A DNA stretch of 64,000 bases from Saururus chinensis (lineage: Eukaryota; Streptophyta; Magnoliopsida; Piperales; Saururaceae), in contig CP141142.1 in the NCBI GenBank assembly GCA_035235625.1, positions 27,972,995 to 28,036,994 of the forward strand. Reading direction: 5' to 3'. Positions 62,477 to 64,000 of this stretch are shown one piece after another (position 1 is the first letter of the stretch; each line of letters opens with the position of its first letter). Made by a program: the position numbers and the translations under genes. Under the pieces are notes generated by a model. It made no database searches. It was given only the letters and a program-made list of their open reading frames with translations, and had not been told where the DNA came from.

Positions 62477-62849
62477 CAATGAATCTTTAGATTATACGCA
62501 ATTGGAATCTTTCGTGTACTTGAGACCACGATATTGAACATATCATGTTAAGGTTAAATCATATCGTGTGAGGAAATAAACATGACATGTAATATATCAC
62601 ATTAGTAATTACACGACATACCCATGCAATATAGCAATTATGAGTTGTAACGTAGATATAATAACATGACATGCATTCATGTCGTAGTTTCGATAACACG
62701 TTTTGAAATGTAAGCGTGTTAATAGAATACACAATGTCGACTGATGTCGCATTTTTTTAATAGATAATGTGCAATGTAGATTGGGAGAACCGGGAAATTT
62801 GCCCTCAACAAATCCATGTCAATCTTCTTTCACCAATCCAATGAGTATA

Positions 62850-63575
62850 AACCTGAAATAGAAGACAATTAGAATAGATTAGAGGAATTGTCGCCAGTGA
62901 TGGGTGGGACAAGGACTTCTTTGATAACTACGAACCTCTATACAACCCTTGTAATTACGATGGTGGAGAAGGCAAAGAAGATGAAAATATGTGGGGTGAG
63001 GATAAGTGGTACGATAATGATATAGTTGGCATGGAAAGTATGTCTGACCACAAAGAATTTAGAAACAACGAGGTTCCCAATAACGTTGACGTTGAGGCGG
63101 GGCGGATTGGGATACAGTCGATGATTTAAACCTGTAAAAACTGAATATTGGTGAAGGCCAGCTAATGTTGGGTAGTTTGCAGGCTAAGGATTACCAGAAG
63201 CTCCTTGAATTGGGTGCATGTTTTCTAAGCCTATTGCATTTCAAGAGGGTCTTGATTGACATAGCAATAAAGGTGAATTTCAAATATCGTGTTATGGATG
63301 AAAACTGAAATACGTACACCGTAAAGTACTCCAATGATTCTTGTAACTGGTACATAAGGGCTTCAAATATAGGTGATCATGTGACTATCACGAAGTTACT
63401 GTCGACTCATTCATGTGGAATACAAAGGAAGTCAACTGACCATCCCCTAGCATCGCACCTTTGGATAGCGAGAAAATATTATGGCATGTTTAAAGACTCA
63501 GTGGACATTACACCTAAGAGCATAGCAAGTTATATTTCGAAGCATTGAGGCATAACTGTGAACTACAAGAAATGC
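62850..63575 (+). pseudogene. MuDR transposase acidic linker and DNA-binding domain
   Basis: An acidic region (about 62.93-63.08 kb) leads into the MULE zinc-type DNA-binding domain: FKRVLIDIAIKVNFKYRVMD, then CNWYIRAS, THSCG, HPLASHLWIARKYYG and SIASYISKHxGITVNYKK. The Cys..Cys-x-Trp..His-x-Cys pattern is the WRKY/GCM-like fold known from MuDR transposases. In-frame stops at 63308 (TGA after DEN) and 63547 (TGA after SKH) show that it is decayed or not translated as one frame. Confidence 0.8.
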
Positions 63576-63599
63576 TAGCACACAAGTGATGCATGAGAA

Positions 63600-63832
63600 T
63601 AATCGAAGTGTTGATTTAGTGTCACGATATGTTAGTCTAGTGTGTTATCATTTACACACTTAAACTATAGTCGGAATTTGCACTCACATGACATAAATCA
63701 ATATTGTGTTAACATAAACATGACCAGTCATTGTGTATGGATTCCGATTACACGAAAACATAAATTGTCGTGCGATTGGGAACACGATGTAAGCCGCTAT
63801 TGTATAACCTTTACTAAATTGTCTTCAGTCAT
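63600..63832. repeat. Array-like spacer (possible intron) in the MULE
   Basis: CACGATATGTTAG, GTGTTATCATTTACAC and AACACGATGTAAG motifs resemble units of the 97-bp array at 19.7-20.6 kb. It ends TTGTCTTCAG at about 63829, a plausible splice acceptor directly before renewed transposase coding. Confidence 0.55.
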
Positions 63833-64000
63833 AGAGGTAAAGCTCTGACCGATTTAATAGATGGGGACCCAGATGAATCCTACTGCTTACATCCTACTTA
63901 CAGGAGGTTGACAAAATATATAAATATGGGAAGTGTACTTGTGCCAGTGAGGTCATGTGATATTCTCGGACCTATGGGTAGGTACGATTTCAAAAGAGTA
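63833..64000 (+). CDS. MuDR transposase, next coding block (continues beyond window)
   Basis: One open frame from about 63832 to the edge: HRGKALTDLIDGDPDESYCL, then HPTYRRLTKYINMGSVLVPV and the segment up to FKRV. The pattern of GDPDESY..L..Y...L...N.GS is the region just N-terminal to the catalytic core in MULE transposases. The DDE core would lie beyond the window. Confidence 0.65.

Larger units (their letters stand above)
61682..64000 (+). mobile_element. MuDR-type MULE with transposase N-terminus, cut by window edge
   Basis: Starts GAGTTTTTTCCATATTGCCTGG-like sequence at 61682, matching the left end of the MULE at 19378 for about 100 bp. It then carries MuDR-type coding blocks on the plus strand and repeat-rich spacers related to the 97-bp array at 19740-20570. 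The right end lies outside the window, so the TSD cannot be checked; the left flank is TTAAATAAG. Confidence 0.8.

Overview
The window is nuclear DNA from a flowering plant. The evidence is spliced host genes, plant-type repeat families (hAT, Mutator, CACTA, PIF/Harbinger, Stowaway, Ty1/copia, Ty3/gypsy), and a gene for a plastid outer-envelope pore. The GC-rich first exon of that gene and the large repeat-filled intron hint at a monocot, but this is only a hint. It is a gene-poor, repeat-rich tract. I support two intact host genes, the remains of two more, and many mobile elements, several of them with exact target-site duplications (TSDs).

Layout. 1-1.1 kb: LTR-like DNA. 1.5-2.6, 8.0-9.6 and 25.7-26.8 kb: three copies of one unnamed dispersed repeat, the third inverted. 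3.20-5.53 kb: a hAT element holding a nested insertion with a tRNA-like core. 8.24-8.80 kb: a PIF/Harbinger-type MITE, with a decayed relative at 23.7-24.2 kb. 10.44-11.45 kb: a second hAT family. 12.57-13.27 kb: an inverted duplication with a LINE-like tail. 15.56-16.22 kb (minus): an intact gene for a small two-helix membrane protein. 19.38-21.20 kb: a non-autonomous MULE carrying a 97-bp tandem array. 27.3-30.2 kb: a calcium-dependent protein kinase pseudogene with a hAT element in its most conserved activation-segment exon. 30.86-31.24 kb: a serine hydroxymethyltransferase exon fragment. 34.45-36.33 kb: a CACTA-like end with GA-rich compound repeats. 36.3-39.9 kb: a Ty1/copia fossil. 41.33-46.78 kb: a Ty3/gypsy chromodomain fossil with both LTRs and a 5-bp TSD, sitting in an older LTR-like sequence. 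47.36-48.57 kb: a third hAT family holding a Stowaway MITE.

49.31-59.49 kb: OEP24, three exons encoding 217 residues. Its 9.3-kb second intron is packed with fossils: decayed gypsy and copia pieces, then a 4.6-kb MULE that itself contains a minus-strand gypsy element. 61.68 kb to the right edge: a MULE with a recognisable MuDR-type transposase N-terminus. Its terminal sequence and internal repeats match those of the 19.4-kb non-autonomous MULE, so the two look like an autonomous/non-autonomous pair.

I found no operons, CRISPR arrays, rRNA genes or convincing functional tRNA. Most of the interest is in how the elements nest and in what the target duplications show about insertion order.
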